Below, piece after piece: positions 7,679 through 8,301 of a DNA stretch of 8,301 nucleotides (position 1 is the first letter of the stretch; each line of letters opens with the position of its first letter). Below the pieces are notes generated by a model. That model worked only from the letters and a program-made list of their open reading frames with translations, had not been told where the DNA came from and searched no databases. Origin of the DNA: Tateyamaria sp. (GTDB lineage: Bacteria > Pseudomonadota > Alphaproteobacteria > Rhodobacterales > Rhodobacteraceae); the NCBI GenBank assembly GCA_018668195.1, contig JABITU010000278.1:1-8301 (forward strand), given 5' to 3'. Position numbers and translations under genes: made by a program.

Positions 7679-8301
7679 AGGAACAGATCCCCCGTCTTAA
7701 ACAGTCTTGAATAGCTGATCAGTCATTCAACAAAGCGCTTCACGCGCTGCCGCCGTTTAACTTTGTGAGACCCAAGATACAAGCGGGCCTGCGCCTTGCG
7801 GGTCGAAATAAATGCAAAGATTTTCGCCCCGTCGCGCACTTTTGTTCACATCGCTGAAATTCTGTGCCGAATAAACTTCGAATCCGACCGTGAAAAAAAT
7901 TAAAGCTAGGCGTGTGTATTGCTGACTCAAAACCTTTGCATGTGGCGCGACTGCTTCAGATAAGGTCGCAGAGAACGTCCCTGATGAGCTGCACATCTCG
8001 CTATGGCATCAGTTAGCGCCCAGAATGGAATGTGTCTGACAAGGCCACTTCGCCAAGAGTTTGGTAGAACGTAACCGGTTTATATCCCACGTAAAATGCT
8101 ATAACAACGCGAATAATCTATGCCCTTCCCTACCAATACGAACAGTCATGAAGCACCCTACACAATAAGGCGTCTGGCCAACCGTATCGATGCAATCTAC
8201 GCCAAAGTTTAGACTGGCAGGATCGCGCAGACCGCCCACTTTTTGACGATGCGTTATCCTGCCTTTGGCAACGATACTGATCTCACCGATCAAAAATTTT
8301 C
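7679..8301. other. 623-bp region upstream of pntA with no supported gene
   Basis: It holds the pntA ribosome binding site and the palindrome at 7707-7730, and presumably the pntA promoter. A weak match on the minus strand is TTGAGT, 16 nt, TAGCTT near 7900-7930. A minus-strand frame of 79 codons (7757-7996) has no Shine-Dalgarno before its ATG and resembles no family I know. A minus-strand frame stopping at 8099 is open to the right edge, with TTG as its only plausible internal start, and could be chance or the 3' end of a gene beyond the window. A plus-strand frame begins at ATG 8120, meets TAG at 8210-8212 and is then open to the edge. I see no tRNA, mobile element or terminator here. Confidence 0.5.
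7707..7730. promoter_or_regulatory. 24-bp imperfect palindrome upstream of pntA, candidate operator
   Basis: Perfect outer half-sites TTGAAT (7707-7712) and ATTCAA (7725-7730) flank a central CTGATCAG (7715-7722). Ten of twelve mirrored positions match. It lies 29 bp from the pntA start, where a dimeric repressor could block transcription or an RNA stem could form in the leader. The regulator is unknown. Confidence 0.4.

Noticed and set aside
7757..7996. Minus-strand 79-codon frame upstream of pntA
   Set aside because: It has no ribosome binding site and no recognisable domain. I looked in particular for the small cytochrome oxidase subunit IV sometimes found near pntA and did not see it.

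Overview
The window looks like an ordinary stretch of chromosome from a marine alphaproteobacterium of the Rhodobacteraceae (Roseobacter-like) group. This rests on three things: the sequence style of the dipeptide-type ABC transporter, the presence of a DUF3422/COG4949 protein, and a PntB with a long internal loop. Genus cannot be fixed from sequence alone. All five genes belong to known families, and I see no phage, insertion sequence, CRISPR, tRNA or rRNA.

Left part (1-2962, + strand): the 3' end of a dipeptide/oligopeptide-type ABC transporter operon. It holds the C-terminal 285 codons of a periplasmic substrate-binding protein, a two-hairpin intercistronic region with a strong intrinsic-terminator-like structure, and two inner-membrane permeases (DppB-like and DppC-like) that overlap by 8 bp. 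The ATPase subunits are not in the window and must lie upstream or elsewhere. The hairpin after the binding-protein gene would be expected to let that protein be made in excess over the permeases.

Middle (2963-4593): a 94-bp convergent gap with a bulged stem-loop, then a minus-strand gene for a DUF3422 membrane-anchored protein of unknown function. Upstream of that gene are an AT-rich stretch with a candidate promoter and the intrinsic terminator of the next operon, so DUF3422 is probably its own transcription unit.

Right part (4594-7678, - strand): pntA-pntB, a two-gene operon for the proton-translocating NAD(P) transhydrogenase, which uses the proton motive force to make NADPH from NADH. 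The genes are 13 bp apart, the pntB ribosome binding site overlaps the pntA stop codon, and a textbook terminator follows pntB. Upstream of pntA is a 24-bp imperfect palindrome that could be an operator. The last 623 bp (7679-8301) carry no gene I can support, only weak short frames, one of which is a possible decayed coding remnant at the right edge.

The transporter, DUF3422 and transhydrogenase have no evident joint function; they look like neighbours on a core chromosome. The points worth a second look are regulatory or architectural rather than a new system.
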